Counted from the stretch's first letter, positions 24,110 to 33,460 are shown. The stretch is 64,000 bases of DNA from SIG452 sp045631485 (GCA_045631485.1 JAZQUU010000022.1:19327-83326); one strand, 5' to 3'. Program-made: numbers and translations. Notes: generated by a model from the sequence alone, not told the origin.

Positions 24110-24661
24110 TCATTCTTCTTTATCAAAAAAATCGGTTTCGGTTATCACATAATCGACGGGAACATCCCACACGCCGGGATAAACCGTTTCCACAAAAAGT
24201 TCCCCGTAGCACAATCCCACAGTGGTGCCGTAAAAATCTTCTAAATAACGGTCGTAATATCCTGCTCCGTAACCCATACGAAAATTTAAGCGGTCATATC
24301 CCAAGGCAGGCACAACAATTAAATCAATCAGTTCCTTGGGGAAAGGTTTTTCTAAGGCAGGCTCCATAATGCCAAAAGAAGATTTGATAAAATCCTCTTC
24401 TCCCTCTGCCAAAACCGCAATCATTTCGCTAGCAGAAACACACTTGGGAAACACGCACACTTTTCCTGCTTGTTTGCAGGCTTCCCAAAGAGCGTTGGTT
24501 TCCACTTCTCCTTTGGCGCTGCGGTAGAGCATCACCACCTCGGCATTTAAAAACGCCTCTGTTTCCAAGAACCGATTGACAATCTGTTGGGATTTGATTT
24601 CTTTTTCGCATAAAAGATTTCGTTTTTCACGAAGCTCTTTTCGTAATACCTCTTTACTCAT
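24110..24661 (-). CDS. 5-formyltetrahydrofolate cyclo-ligase
   Basis: The protein has 183 residues. The family signature is GYGAGYYDRYL near residue 132, with EVVMLYRSAKGEVETNAL and KCVSASEMIAVLAEGEEDF earlier. The N-terminal KEVLRKELREKRN is typical. It converts 5-formyl-THF to methenyl-THF using ATP, salvaging a storage form of folate that is abundant in spores. The ribosome site GGAGC precedes the ATG. It follows the scfA terminator and may have its own weak promoter. Confidence 0.93.
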   Translation of the reverse strand: MSKEVLRKELREKRNLLCEKEIKSQQIVNRFLETEAFLNAEVVMLYRSAKGEVETNALWEACKQAGKVCVFPKCVSASEMIAVLAEGEEDFIKSSFGIMEPALEKPFPKELIDLIVVPALGYDRLNFRMGYGAGYYDRYLEDFYGTTVGLCYGELFVETVYPGVWDVPVDYVITETDFFDKEE

Positions 24662-24678
24662 AACATCCGCTCCTACAA

Positions 24679-24705
24679 AAAAAGACGGGAAAACCCGTCT
24701 TTTTT
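24679..24705 (-). terminator. Terminator after scfA
   Basis: A perfect stem AAAAAGACGGG/CCCGTCTTTTT with loop AAAA lies between the scfA stop (24722) and the cyclo-ligase start (24661). Confidence 0.9.
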
Positions 24706-24721
24706 CATGGTTGTAACAAAA

Positions 24722-24862
24722 TTATTTCTGTTCACATTTCTGGTTTGCAACGGTGCAAGAAGTTTTGCAAGCAGACTGGCAAGAAGTCTGGCATTCGCCG
24801 CAACCTTTTTTTGCTAAGTTTTCAGCTAAGTTTTTGGTGGTTAAGGTTTTAATCTGTTTCAT
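24722..24862 (-). CDS. scfA: SCIFF ranthipeptide precursor (six cysteines in about 45 residues)
   Basis: The protein has 46 residues. The leader is MKQIKTLTTKNLAENLAKKG. The core carries six cysteines at 21, 24, 28, 32, 36 and 43, with the near-invariant CGECQTSCQSACKTSC block. This is the SCIFF family, almost universal in Clostridia. A radical SAM/SPASM enzyme (ScfB) cross-links the cysteines through thioether bonds. AAAGGA lies ten bases before the ATG. Upstream are a TIGR04086 protein and yajC, the normal SCIFF context. Downstream there is a terminator, and scfB is absent from this window. Its biological role is unknown. Confidence 0.95.
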   Translation of the reverse strand: MKQIKTLTTKNLAENLAKKGCGECQTSCQSACKTSCTVANQKCEQK

Positions 24863-24879
24863 AATGGTTAATTCCTTTC

Positions 24880-25269
24880 TTATCTTCTGCGTTTTGTTTT
24901 CTTATTAATTCCGAAGATTCCGCCAATCATCGACAAAATCAAAAGAATCAAACTGTTTAACAGGCGGAGAGGCTTTCCTGCAATGAGTTCAACCACAAGA
25001 TATCCCACAACGAAGAGCACTCCTGCCCAAAATCCCTTGACAATCCCTTTCTGTTTGGCACGCTTTGCTCCGCGATACCCTGCAAAAAAGGCTGCAAGAT
25101 ATGTAAGAATTCCGACTACCCAGGGAATCCACGCCGTGGGTAGGGAGAAGATATGAAATATCAGCGCAAAAACCGCCACTGTACTGATTAAAAACAACCA
25201 ACTTGTAATGGCTGCACCGATCACCCGTTTACCCACGGAAGAAACACCTTCTCTTTCGGAATTGTTCAT
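24880..25269 (-). CDS. TIGR04086 family membrane protein
   Basis: The protein has 129 residues with four membrane segments (about residues 15-36, 44-62, 76-95 and 102-122) and a basic tail ending KKTKRRR. It resembles the TIGR04086 family that typically neighbours the SCIFF peptide gene. The ATG at 25269 has AGGAG nine bases upstream; a TTG three bases earlier is not used. It sits 17 bases before scfA, probably on one transcript with yajC. Confidence 0.83.
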   Translation of the reverse strand: MNNSEREGVSSVGKRVIGAAITSWLFLISTVAVFALIFHIFSLPTAWIPWVVGILTYLAAFFAGYRGAKRAKQKGIVKGFWAGVLFVVGYLVVELIAGKPLRLLNSLILLILSMIGGIFGINKKTKRRR

Positions 25270-25325
25270 CAATTATCACTCCTTATATGATATCGTTATC
25301 ACATTGTATGAGTGAACTGATGAAA

Positions 25326-25613
25326 CTATGCTTTTTCTTTCACTTTCACTTCTTTGATTGCCCATTTGTGCACACAAAGAGTAGATTTGCTTTCAGCGTC
25401 ACCTTTACCGGTTTCTAAAACAACGGTGGTGTCTTTTAACTGAACGATTTTACCTTCAATACCGCCGATGGTGATGATTTCGTCACCTTTTTCCATAGCA
25501 GCGATCATTTCGTTAAATTTTTTCTTTCTTTTCTTCTCCGGTAACATGATCATAACATAGAATAAAACAATCATCAGAACCAGAGGAAGTAATCCCATTA
25601 ACTGAGCAGGCAT
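25326..25613 (-). CDS. yajC: Preprotein translocase subunit YajC
   Basis: The protein has 95 residues. One N-terminal membrane segment (LLPLVLMIVLFYVMIMLPE) is followed by KKRKKKFNEMIAAMEKGDEIITIGGIEGKIVQL, the diagnostic YajC region. It assists SecDF-linked protein export. secD and secF are not present downstream, unlike the common clostridial order yajC-TIGR04086-scfA-scfB-secDF. AAGAAGG precedes the ATG, with a sigma-A promoter 44 bases further upstream. Confidence 0.93.
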   Translation of the reverse strand: MPAQLMGLLPLVLMIVLFYVMIMLPEKKRKKKFNEMIAAMEKGDEIITIGGIEGKIVQLKDTTVVLETGKGDAESKSTLCVHKWAIKEVKVKEKA

Positions 25614-25656
25614 TTAATTCACCTTCTTTCAAAGTTTCGCTTTATTTTCGCATTCC

Positions 25657-25685
25657 ATTATACACTATTCTCCTAAGATTTTCAA
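25657..25685 (-). promoter_or_regulatory. Sigma-A promoter of yajC-TIGR04086-scfA
   Basis: On the minus strand TTGAAA (25685-25680), 17 bases, TATAAT (25662-25657). Confidence 0.8.
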
Positions 25686-25731
25686 GTGTTTTTGGGAAAT
25701 AATTTTATTTTAGGCAAATTTCTTTCTCAAA

Positions 25732-27126
25732 TTAGTCTGCTTTATGCCATTTAACCCCTTCGCGGGTATCTTCAATCACAATTCCCATCGCAAGAAGCTC
25801 TGCACGGATTTCGTCTGCACGGGCGAAATTTTTTTCCTTTTTGGCAGCGGTTCTTTCCGCAATCTTTTCTTCAATCAAAGCCACATCCACATCGGAGGAC
25901 TCTTCTTCTCTTGCAATATTTAACACGCCGGTTAATTCACTAAGAACTGCTTTTGCAGCTTCCACATAGCCTTTGGTGGCATTTTCTTTGGTGTTGGTGT
26001 TGATTTCACGAACCAGTTCAAAAATGATACCGATAGCTTCTGCGGTATTTAAATCGTCATCCATAGCGGTGATGAATTTTTCACGATAAGAATTTAGGGT
26101 TTCCTGTTCTGCATCCAAAATTGCACCGTCCGCCACTTTATCGGACAGGAAATCCAGATTGTTCAAGCAAGTAACAATTCTTCCCAAGCCTGTTTTTGCC
26201 TGCTCCAACAGTTCGTCGGAGAAGTTGATGGGGCTTCTGTAATGAGCGGAAAGCATAAAGAAACGAAGCACATCATAGGGGAATTTTTCCGCCAAATCAC
26301 GCACGGTGAAGAAATTACCCAAAGATTTTGACATTTTTCGGTTATCAATATTGATATAGCCGTTATGCATCCAATAGTTTGCAAAAGGTGCACCGTTTGC
26401 CGCTTCGGACTGCGCAATTTCGTTTTCGTGATGGGGGAAGGATAAATCCTTACCACCGCAATGAATATCGATGGTTTCACCCAAATATTCATTTACCATG
26501 GCACTACATTCAATATGCCAACCGGGACGACCTTCTCCCCAGGGAGATTCCCAAGCGGGTTCCCCCTCTTTTTTTGCTTTCCAGATAGCAAAATCCATAG
26601 GGTCTTTTTTATCTTCATTCACATTGATTCTGGCACCTGCTTCCAGATCTTCCAAGGGTTGATGGGAAAGTTTACCGTAATCTTTGAACTTTTTGGTTTC
26701 AAAATAAACGTCACCGTTTGCTTCGTAGGCATAACCTTTTTCAATTAAGGTTTCGCACATTTTGATAATCTGCGGGATAACATCGGTTGCTCTGGGATGA
26801 ACATCCGCTTCTTTTACTCCAAGACCTTTGGCATCGGTGTAGTATTCTTTGATAAAGCGGTCTGCCAATTCTCTTACGGTGATCCCCTCTTCATTGGCAC
26901 GCTTAATCATTTTATCGTCAATATCGGTAAAATTCTGCACGAATTTAACGTCATAACCACGATATTCAAAATATCTTCTTAAGGTATCAAAAATGATAAA
27001 CGGACGGGCATTTCCCAAATGGAAATAGTTATACACGGTAGGTCCGCAAGCATAAATTTTTACTTTATTTTCTTCTAAAGGCTTAAATTCCTCTTTTTGC
27101 ATGGTTAAGGTATTAAAAATTTTCAT
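25732..27126 (-). CDS. cysS: Cysteine--tRNA ligase
   Basis: The protein has 464 residues. The class I motifs are HLGNARPF (HIGH form) near residue 36 and KMSKS near 268. Zinc ligands appear in KIYACGPTVYNYF, WHIECSAM and FPHHENEIAQSEAA. The C-terminal anticodon-binding region ends GVKWHKAD. It charges tRNA-Cys. It starts two bases after the glycosyltransferase-CysE fusion gene, preserving the cysE-cysS order common in Firmicutes. GGAGAA precedes the ATG. Confidence 0.97.
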   Translation of the reverse strand: MKIFNTLTMQKEEFKPLEENKVKIYACGPTVYNYFHLGNARPFIIFDTLRRYFEYRGYDVKFVQNFTDIDDKMIKRANEEGITVRELADRFIKEYYTDAKGLGVKEADVHPRATDVIPQIIKMCETLIEKGYAYEANGDVYFETKKFKDYGKLSHQPLEDLEAGARINVNEDKKDPMDFAIWKAKKEGEPAWESPWGEGRPGWHIECSAMVNEYLGETIDIHCGGKDLSFPHHENEIAQSEAANGAPFANYWMHNGYINIDNRKMSKSLGNFFTVRDLAEKFPYDVLRFFMLSAHYRSPINFSDELLEQAKTGLGRIVTCLNNLDFLSDKVADGAILDAEQETLNSYREKFITAMDDDLNTAEAIGIIFELVREINTNTKENATKGYVEAAKAVLSELTGVLNIAREEESSDVDVALIEEKIAERTAAKKEKNFARADEIRAELLAMGIVIEDTREGVKWHKAD

Positions 27127-27128
27127 AG

Positions 27129-29189
27129 TTATTCTCCTTTCAAAGAATCAGGTTCTTTGCTCTCTGCTTCCAGTTTTTCAATACGGGCAAGCATTCTGCA
27201 AAGTTCCTGAGATAACGGGTCAGGAATATGGGTCTGGTCTGTTTGCCAATCCGCGCCCGAAACTTTCACATTATTCCGAATGACAACTCGTGCAGGCACA
27301 CCCACACAAGTGCTGTTTTCGGGGACCTCACGAAGAACCACGGCATTTGCCGCAATCTTGGAGTTATCTCCCACACTGAAGGGGCCAAGCACCTTGGCAC
27401 CACTGCCAATCATCACATTTTTCCCGATGGTGGGATGACGTTTCCCGGTATCCTTACCGGTACCGCCTAAGGTAACATTCTGATAGATGGTGCAACCGTC
27501 ACCAACTTCTGCGGTTTCCCCGATGACCACACCCATACCGTGGTCAATCATCACGCCTCTTCCGATTTTGGCGCCAGGGTGAATTTCAATCCCGGTGAAC
27601 ATTCTCACAACCTGAGATAACACACGGGCGGTGAAATAACGTTTGTTACAATATAATCTGTGTGCTGCCCGATGCCAGAACAAAGCGTGAATACCGGGAG
27701 ACAACAGAAATACTTCTAATTTACTTTTTGCGGCAGGGTCTTTTTCCATCACCGCATTGATATCCTCCATAAGGCGTGCAAACACATTATGAAAAGCTTG
27801 ATAAGTGCGGCATAAGCCTATGGATGCAACGGGCATCAACAATGCAATTGCTCCATAGGAATAGCGTTCCTGGGTTTCTGCCAAAAGATGCATTGCTGCA
27901 ACTCCCAACACAAAAATACAAAGAAACATTCCTGCATTGTTTTCTTTTTGATGCCGTAATCTGACTGCTCCCACTAATAGACCGAGCATAAAAATCAGAT
28001 GAAATGCATTGGAGAGATTTCCAAACTGAAATACCGAATCCCAAAATGCAAAGTCACCGCTTTGCCGTAAGGCTACGGCAGGTTGCATCTGAGTTCCCCA
28101 GGTGATACCGAATTTTAACAATCCGAGTTTCAGGTTGGAACCAAATCCGTTTTGCCGATATCTTAAGATCCCTTCTTCCAATAAACGAGAATGCACCTCG
28201 TCGGAAGAAATATCCGCATCATACATCAATTCTCTTGCATAAGAATCATCTTGGGGATTCCATTGCCCGTTTGCCTCGGCATTGGAACCGATATATAAAT
28301 TATAGCCAACGGGGATATCAGCAATCTTCTGTTCACTAAGCGACTGCATTCCGAAATATAACCCGAATTTACAACCGCTGTAACAAACAATTGCCAACAA
28401 CAAAGACAAAAATCTTTTTTTGGGACTTACATAAATCACACCGAAAAGCACAAATGCCAACAAAATCAACATTCCGTACGGACGGATACAATTGGAAATT
28501 GCCGCTAAAGCACCAAACAAAATGCCCGGTGTAACACTACCCTTTTCTTTAAAACAAATTGCAAGATACAAAAGAACGCTTAAGAAGAATGTGAATACAA
28601 TTTCGGTTGCCAAAAACTCGGAATAAAAAATAAACGAGGGTGCAATCGCATATAAAAATGCGGTGAAATTGGCAATTTTGCGGGAATACAACCGTTTTGC
28701 ACCAAGATAAAGCATCACGGCAGTTGCCGTTTCCAACAACACATTTCCAATCTGCATTACAACAATGTTGGAGCCAAATATCCGATAACAACCGCTTAGC
28801 ACACCGGAAAATCCGATGATATGCGGAAAAGAGGAAATGTATGCATCGTTGATGGAGTTTCCCTCTGCCAATAAAAGTGCCGTATCGTGATAAATTTTAT
28901 AATCGGAAAACGGTTCCAATTGCATCAGACAAACCGCCAATAAACGGAGTCCGAAGCACAAAGCAAGTGCGATGGGAAGAGCGGATTTTTTCTCACTAAA
29001 ATGCTTGTGATATGAGTATCCCAAACAAAAGAATCCCACCGTATAAAAGAAAGGCAACCAGAAAGAACCGCCGTAAAAGGTGTTGCTGCCAACAAAGAAA
29101 CCAACAAAAGCCGAAAGAAATGTCATCACGGCAAACAATACAAAAACATAATGAAAAAATGAGGTGGATTTTTGTTGAAAACGGTTCAT
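27129..29189 (-). CDS. Fusion of membrane GT-C-type glycosyltransferase and serine O-acetyltransferase (CysE)
   Basis: The protein has 686 residues. Residues 1-460 hold about 11 membrane segments in the layout of ArnT/PMT-type (GT-C) glycosyltransferases, with the acidic first loop EPFSDYKIYHDTA (92-104) and a large extracytoplasmic loop at about 280-350. Residues 466-686 form an entire CysE: MEDINAVMEKDPAAKSKLEV, then left-handed beta-helix hexapeptides, active His550 in MIDHGMGVVIGETAEVG, and GGTGKDTGKRHP. There is no stop or convincing internal ribosome site between the halves. CysE makes O-acetylserine for cysteine. The cysS gene two bases downstream supports the CysE role. The lipid-linked sugar substrate is unknown. 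Confidence 0.88.
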   Translation of the reverse strand: MNRFQQKSTSFFHYVFVLFAVMTFLSAFVGFFVGSNTFYGGSFWLPFFYTVGFFCLGYSYHKHFSEKKSALPIALALCFGLRLLAVCLMQLEPFSDYKIYHDTALLLAEGNSINDAYISSFPHIIGFSGVLSGCYRIFGSNIVVMQIGNVLLETATAVMLYLGAKRLYSRKIANFTAFLYAIAPSFIFYSEFLATEIVFTFFLSVLLYLAICFKEKGSVTPGILFGALAAISNCIRPYGMLILLAFVLFGVIYVSPKKRFLSLLLAIVCYSGCKFGLYFGMQSLSEQKIADIPVGYNLYIGSNAEANGQWNPQDDSYARELMYDADISSDEVHSRLLEEGILRYRQNGFGSNLKLGLLKFGITWGTQMQPAVALRQSGDFAFWDSVFQFGNLSNAFHLIFMLGLLVGAVRLRHQKENNAGMFLCIFVLGVAAMHLLAETQERYSYGAIALLMPVASIGLCRTYQAFHNVFARLMEDINAVMEKDPAAKSKLEVFLLSPGIHALFWHRAAHRLYCNKRYFTARVLSQVVRMFTGIEIHPGAKIGRGVMIDHGMGVVIGETAEVGDGCTIYQNVTLGGTGKDTGKRHPTIGKNVMIGSGAKVLGPFSVGDNSKIAANAVVLREVPENSTCVGVPARVVIRNNVKVSGADWQTDQTHIPDPLSQELCRMLARIEKLEAESKEPDSLKGE

Positions 29190-29227
29190 ATAAAAGCCCT
29201 CCTTTCCGAAAACTTCTTATCTTATTT

Positions 29228-29256
29228 ATTGTATATGAAAATGCAAGAAATGTCAA
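29228..29256 (-). promoter_or_regulatory. Sigma-A promoter of the fusion-cysS operon
   Basis: On the minus strand TTGACA (29256-29251), 17 bases, TACAAT (29233-29228). It overlaps the region just after the recG stop. The leader is too short (about 40 bases) for a T-box. Confidence 0.8.
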
Positions 29257-29264
29257 TCTTTTTC

Positions 29265-31313
29265 TTATAATTGACCTGCATAATGATGACGGGAAAACAT
29301 ACGATTCACAGAATCCAAAATCCGTTTGTTGCAAGGAAGAAGAAAATCGGGGTCCTCTTTCAACAAAACTTCCGCCGCCGTTTTGGCAATCCGAACGGTT
29401 TCCATCGTATAGCTTAAACGACTTAATATGGTAGAAGGAAGTCCGTGTTGACGGGTTCCAAAGAACTCTCCGGGACCTCGGTTTTTTAAATCAAACTCAC
29501 TAATTTGGAACCCATCGGTGGTTTTTTCCATAATTTCCAATCGTTTTTTTGCCTTTTCATCGGAAAGATTTAAAAAGCAGTAGGATTGTTTATCACTTCG
29601 GCCTACCCGTCCCCGAAGCTGATGGAGACTTGCCAGACCGAACCGTTCGGCATTTTCAATCACCATCACGGTGGCATTGGGCACATTGACCCCCACCTCC
29701 ACCACGGTGGTGGAAACCAACACATGAATGTCTCTTTGCAAAAATGCATTCATGACCGCATCTTTTTCTTCTGCTTTCATTCTGCCGTGTAAAATGCCTA
29801 CCCGATAGTCCTTAAGGTAAGTATTTTGCAACTCCTCCTGCAGACGAATGGCATCTTCTAATTCCATGGTTTCGCTTTCTTCAATGAGCGGACAAACCAC
29901 AAACGCCTGATTGCCTTTTGCCAGTTCTTTTTTTACAAATCCATACACCTTGTCCCGTTGATGCTCCCCTGCGATTTTCGTCACAACAGGAGTTCTGCCA
30001 CGGGGCAATTCATCAATCACGGAAACATCCAAATCTCCGTAAATAATCAGTGCCAGTGTTCTGGGAATAGGTGTTGCCGTCATTACGAGACAATGGGGAT
30101 TTTCCCCTTTTTCCGTCAACACAGAACGAGCTTTTACGCCAAAACGATGTTGTTCATCGGTAATGACCAGACCTAATTTGTGAAACTGCACTTTCTCATA
30201 CAGCAAGGCGTGTGTTCCGATTGCAAGAGAAACTTCTCCGTTTGCAAGTCCCGAAATCACAGCGTCCTTTTCTTTTTTCTTCATAGATGCAACCAAAAGC
30301 TTTACCGAAAGTCCGAATTCCTCCAGATAGGGCTTTAGTCCCTCGTAATGCTGACGGGCAAGAATTTCGGTGGGTGCCATTAAAACTGCCTGATAGCCGC
30401 TTTTGGCACAAATAAGCATTGCCATGGCAGCAACCATGGTTTTGCCACTTCCCACATCGCCCTGTACCAAACGGTTCATCTGATAACCTGCCTTAAAATC
30501 GGCGCAAATTTCCCGGGTGACACGCTTTTGGGCGTCGGTTAACGCAAACGGTAATTTTTGGGCAAATTCTTCTGCAATTTTATAGTTGGTCAACTTGGGA
30601 CCTGCAGCTCTTTTCTGCCGCAGTTTGATTTTACCAAGACCCAACATCAGATAAAACAATTCTTCAAAAGCAAGACGCTTTTTTGCTGCCGAAAGCTCAT
30701 CTTCCCCTTTGGGAAAATGAATATTTTCCAGGGCATACAACAGTTCGCAAAGATGGTATTCTTTTCGAATTTCCATAGGAAGAGTTTCCGTAAGATGTGC
30801 TTTAGCAAGTTTTAAGCATTCATAAGCAACTTTTTGCACAAGGCCCTGAGTAAGTCCTTTGGTAAGAGCGTATCTGGGAATATAATTTTCCGAAAAATTG
30901 CCAGAAGGTGCATCTTTTTGCACCGCAGGATTGGTCATTTCCACATAACCGATTCTTCTGCTCACTTTTCCCGATAAGGTAACGGTTTTGCCGATAGTCA
31001 GTTTGTTAACCAAATATTTTTGATTAAAAAAGGTAACTTTCAACTCCCCTGTGTTGTCCTCACAAAGAAGAGAAATGAGGGTCAAATTCTGACGGATCCG
31101 TCTGCTTGAAACATCCAAAATCCGCACGGTAACCGTGGCAAGCTCATCTTCTTTTAGCTCCCGCACCGTTTTCACATTGGTTCGGTTTTCATAATTTTTG
31201 GGGAAATAATAGAGCATATCGGCAACCGAAAAAATGCCAAGCTTTTGAAAATACACAAGCCTGGCATCGGAAACTCCTGATATATTAGAAATAGGCGTGG
31301 AAAACAGGTTCAT
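29265..31313 (-). CDS. recG: ATP-dependent DNA helicase RecG
   Basis: The protein has 682 residues. The N-terminal wedge (OB) domain includes TVRELKEDELATVTVRILD. Helicase motifs are Walker A GDVGSGKT, MAPTEILARQHYE, DEQHRFG, VMTATPIPRTLA, VSTTVVEVGVNVPNAT and QLRGRVGR. It remodels stalled replication forks and Holliday junctions. The ATG at 31313 with AGAGGA upstream is preferred to a start nine codons earlier that lacks a ribosome site. It follows the fakA-like gene with a 91-base gap. Confidence 0.97.
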   Translation of the reverse strand: MNLFSTPISNISGVSDARLVYFQKLGIFSVADMLYYFPKNYENRTNVKTVRELKEDELATVTVRILDVSSRRIRQNLTLISLLCEDNTGELKVTFFNQKYLVNKLTIGKTVTLSGKVSRRIGYVEMTNPAVQKDAPSGNFSENYIPRYALTKGLTQGLVQKVAYECLKLAKAHLTETLPMEIRKEYHLCELLYALENIHFPKGEDELSAAKKRLAFEELFYLMLGLGKIKLRQKRAAGPKLTNYKIAEEFAQKLPFALTDAQKRVTREICADFKAGYQMNRLVQGDVGSGKTMVAAMAMLICAKSGYQAVLMAPTEILARQHYEGLKPYLEEFGLSVKLLVASMKKKEKDAVISGLANGEVSLAIGTHALLYEKVQFHKLGLVITDEQHRFGVKARSVLTEKGENPHCLVMTATPIPRTLALIIYGDLDVSVIDELPRGRTPVVTKIAGEHQRDKVYGFVKKELAKGNQAFVVCPLIEESETMELEDAIRLQEELQNTYLKDYRVGILHGRMKAEEKDAVMNAFLQRDIHVLVSTTVVEVGVNVPNATVMVIENAERFGLASLHQLRGRVGRSDKQSYCFLNLSDEKAKKRLEIMEKTTDGFQISEFDLKNRGPGEFFGTRQHGLPSTILSRLSYTMETVRIAKTAAEVLLKEDPDFLLPCNKRILDSVNRMFSRHHYAGQL

Positions 31314-31404
31314 ATTGTCCTCTTTTTCAAAAATTTCCAACCTTCAAAGTTTTCGGTTTATTTTAATCTTTTCGGTTTTAAGATTGATTTGAGACTGCTT
31401 TTGA

Positions 31405-33000
31405 TTATTCCAGAGAAATGAAATAATAATATACAGGCTGGTCACCGCGGTAGAAAGAAAAGTCAATATCTTTATACTTTTTGGTTAAAGTTTTTTCTAA
31501 AGCTTCCAATTCTTCACCGTTGATATCGGCACCCGCATACACAGTTACCATAGAAATCGTGTCATCACACAGTTTTTCGATAACCGAAGCACAAACCTTA
31601 TTGGGTTCTTTGCCTTTGGTTAAAATAGAACTTCCGCTTAATGCCATGATTTCGCCTTCTTTGATTTCAATGTTATCAAACACAGAATCTCTTACGGCAT
31701 AAGTAATCTGAGCAGATTTTAAAGAAGCAATCACATCTTTCATCTGCGCCAGATTGTCCTCAGGTGACTGAGACTCATCAAAACCAACCATACAGGGCAA
31801 AACATCAGACATATTGGTGGTGGGAATTACCACCATCTGACCTTCATATAATTCTGCTGCCTGTTCTGCTGCCAGAATGATATTTTTATTATTGGGGAAC
31901 ACATAAACCACATCTGCATTGGTGCGGTTTGCTGCGTTTAAAATATCATCGGAAGAAGGATTCATAGACTGTCCGCCGGAAACGATATGTTCAATGCCAA
32001 GCTCTTTATAGATATTGGCAAAGCCTTCCCCTGCTGCCACTGCAACAAATGCAAAAGGCTGACGTTCCTTGGGAATATTATCCTGAATCTTTTCGTTCTG
32101 ATATTTCATATTATCGATTTTAATATCGATTAAACTACCGATTTTTAATGCTTCGGAAATTACAATACCGGGGTCATTGGTGTGAATATGCACCTTAATA
32201 ATATCTTCCATTGCAACCACAACGATAGAATCGCCCAAGCCCTCATAACGCTGAGTTAACTGGTTTTTCTTGCGTTCGGGATTCTGGATGATAAATTCGG
32301 TACAGTACTGGAAGTTCACATTTTCGTGATTATCGGAGAACACTTCAGAGGTTTTTTCCACCTGGGTTACCGATTCTTCCGGCATAACTTCGGTTTTATA
32401 GTAGTTTGCCATACCTTCGATGATATAGCAGATACCTTTACCGCCGGAATCCACAACGCCTGCCTGTTTTAATTTGGGCAGCATCTCGGGGGTCTGTGCC
32501 AACGCATCATAGGAAGCACGAACCGCTTCGGTGAATAACATATCCAGGTCGGTAATCTCATTTTCAATTTTTTCCAGATGTTCTGCCGTCATACGGATAA
32601 CAGTCAGAATGGTACCTTCGGTAGGCTTCATAATTGCTTCGTAAGCAGTTTTGGAACCCAAACGGAAAGCATTTACCATATCGGCAACATCCAGTTCGGT
32701 TTTTCCTTTCGCGGCTTTCGCCATCCCTCTTAAAATCTGAGAAAGGATAACCCCGGAGTTCCCTCTTGCACCACGCAGTGCAGACATAGAAACACCGTCT
32801 AACACATTTCCTGCAGAATCAGTACGGCTATGCGCCGCAGATGCTGCGGAAGTGAAAGTCATAGACATATTGGTTCCGGTATCACCGTCAGGCACCGGGA
32901 ACACATTTAAAGCATTCAGCTCTTCTTTGTTGTTACATAAATGGATTTTTGCTGCCATCAGCATATCAGCAAGCAGCACTCCACCGATTTTTTTATTCAT
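31405..33000 (-). CDS. DAK2 domain fatty-acid-kinase-like protein (FakA/YloV)
   Basis: The protein has 531 residues. The N-terminal DAK2 domain contains NVFPVPDGDTGTNMSMTF (nucleotide and metal-binding Asp residues) and SALRGARGNSGVILSQILRG. The central domain includes NFQYCTEFIIQ and GDSIVVV, and the C-terminal DegV-like region has EHIVSGGQSMNPSSDDI. FakA phosphorylates fatty acids held by FakB carriers. The Asp23 gene upstream is the usual neighbour (yloU-yloV), and recG follows as in many Firmicutes. GGGAG precedes the ATG. Confidence 0.93.
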   Translation of the reverse strand: MNKKIGGVLLADMLMAAKIHLCNNKEELNALNVFPVPDGDTGTNMSMTFTSAASAAHSRTDSAGNVLDGVSMSALRGARGNSGVILSQILRGMAKAAKGKTELDVADMVNAFRLGSKTAYEAIMKPTEGTILTVIRMTAEHLEKIENEITDLDMLFTEAVRASYDALAQTPEMLPKLKQAGVVDSGGKGICYIIEGMANYYKTEVMPEESVTQVEKTSEVFSDNHENVNFQYCTEFIIQNPERKKNQLTQRYEGLGDSIVVVAMEDIIKVHIHTNDPGIVISEALKIGSLIDIKIDNMKYQNEKIQDNIPKERQPFAFVAVAAGEGFANIYKELGIEHIVSGGQSMNPSSDDILNAANRTNADVVYVFPNNKNIILAAEQAAELYEGQMVVIPTTNMSDVLPCMVGFDESQSPEDNLAQMKDVIASLKSAQITYAVRDSVFDNIEIKEGEIMALSGSSILTKGKEPNKVCASVIEKLCDDTISMVTVYAGADINGEELEALEKTLTKKYKDIDFSFYRGDQPVYYYFISLE

Positions 33001-33037
33001 GTAATGTTTTCTCCCTTTTTCAAAGTTGATGCTGCGG

Positions 33038-33394
33038 TTATTTGTTTACCACAATATCGTCCACGCAAACGGTAACATCCTTAATTTTTGCACCGGTCAT
33101 TTGTTCCACGGCATAGGTGATATCCTGCTTCACATTTTCAGCCAACACTTTGATGTTCACTCCGTATGTCACCTTAATGTGAATTTCAATGCTCACGGTG
33201 TTATCACGGCAAATCACTTTGATTCCTTTTCGTAAGCTTTCACCGCCAAACATCCGTTTTAACACTTCTGCTTTGCTTTTTTCACACATGCCAACCACAC
33301 CGTAACAATGAGTTGCAACATGACCTGCAATTTCTTCAATAGCTTTTTCGGTTACGGTAATTTCGCCAACATCGCTTAATTTTTTTAACGGCAT
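33038..33394 (-). CDS. Asp23/Gls24 family envelope stress response protein (YloU-like)
   Basis: The protein has 118 residues. It contains GEITVTEKAIEEIAGHVATHCYGVVGM and later SIEIHIKVTYGVNIKVLAENVKQDITYAVEQMTG, both diagnostic for Asp23. Members associate with the membrane and respond to cell envelope stress. It is 37 bases before the fakA-like gene. In many relatives rpmB lies just upstream, but here an ABC transporter operon ends there. Confidence 0.92.
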   Translation of the reverse strand: MPLKKLSDVGEITVTEKAIEEIAGHVATHCYGVVGMCEKSKAEVLKRMFGGESLRKGIKVICRDNTVSIEIHIKVTYGVNIKVLAENVKQDITYAVEQMTGAKIKDVTVCVDDIVVNK

Positions 33395-33460
33395 AATCGT
33401 ACCATCCTTTCATGATTGTTCTATCAAACAAACCAAATTCGGTTTCTGTCATTTTCAAAT

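Noticed and set aside
27740..27810. Separate CysE start inside the fusion gene
   Set aside because: GTG and ATG codons exist near the domain border but none has a Shine-Dalgarno sequence, and the frame is continuous. A minor internal product cannot be excluded.
29190..29264. T-box leader for the cysteine operon
   Set aside because: The distance from the promoter to the start codon is only about 40 bases, far too short for a T-box, and no specifier or antiterminator stem is seen.
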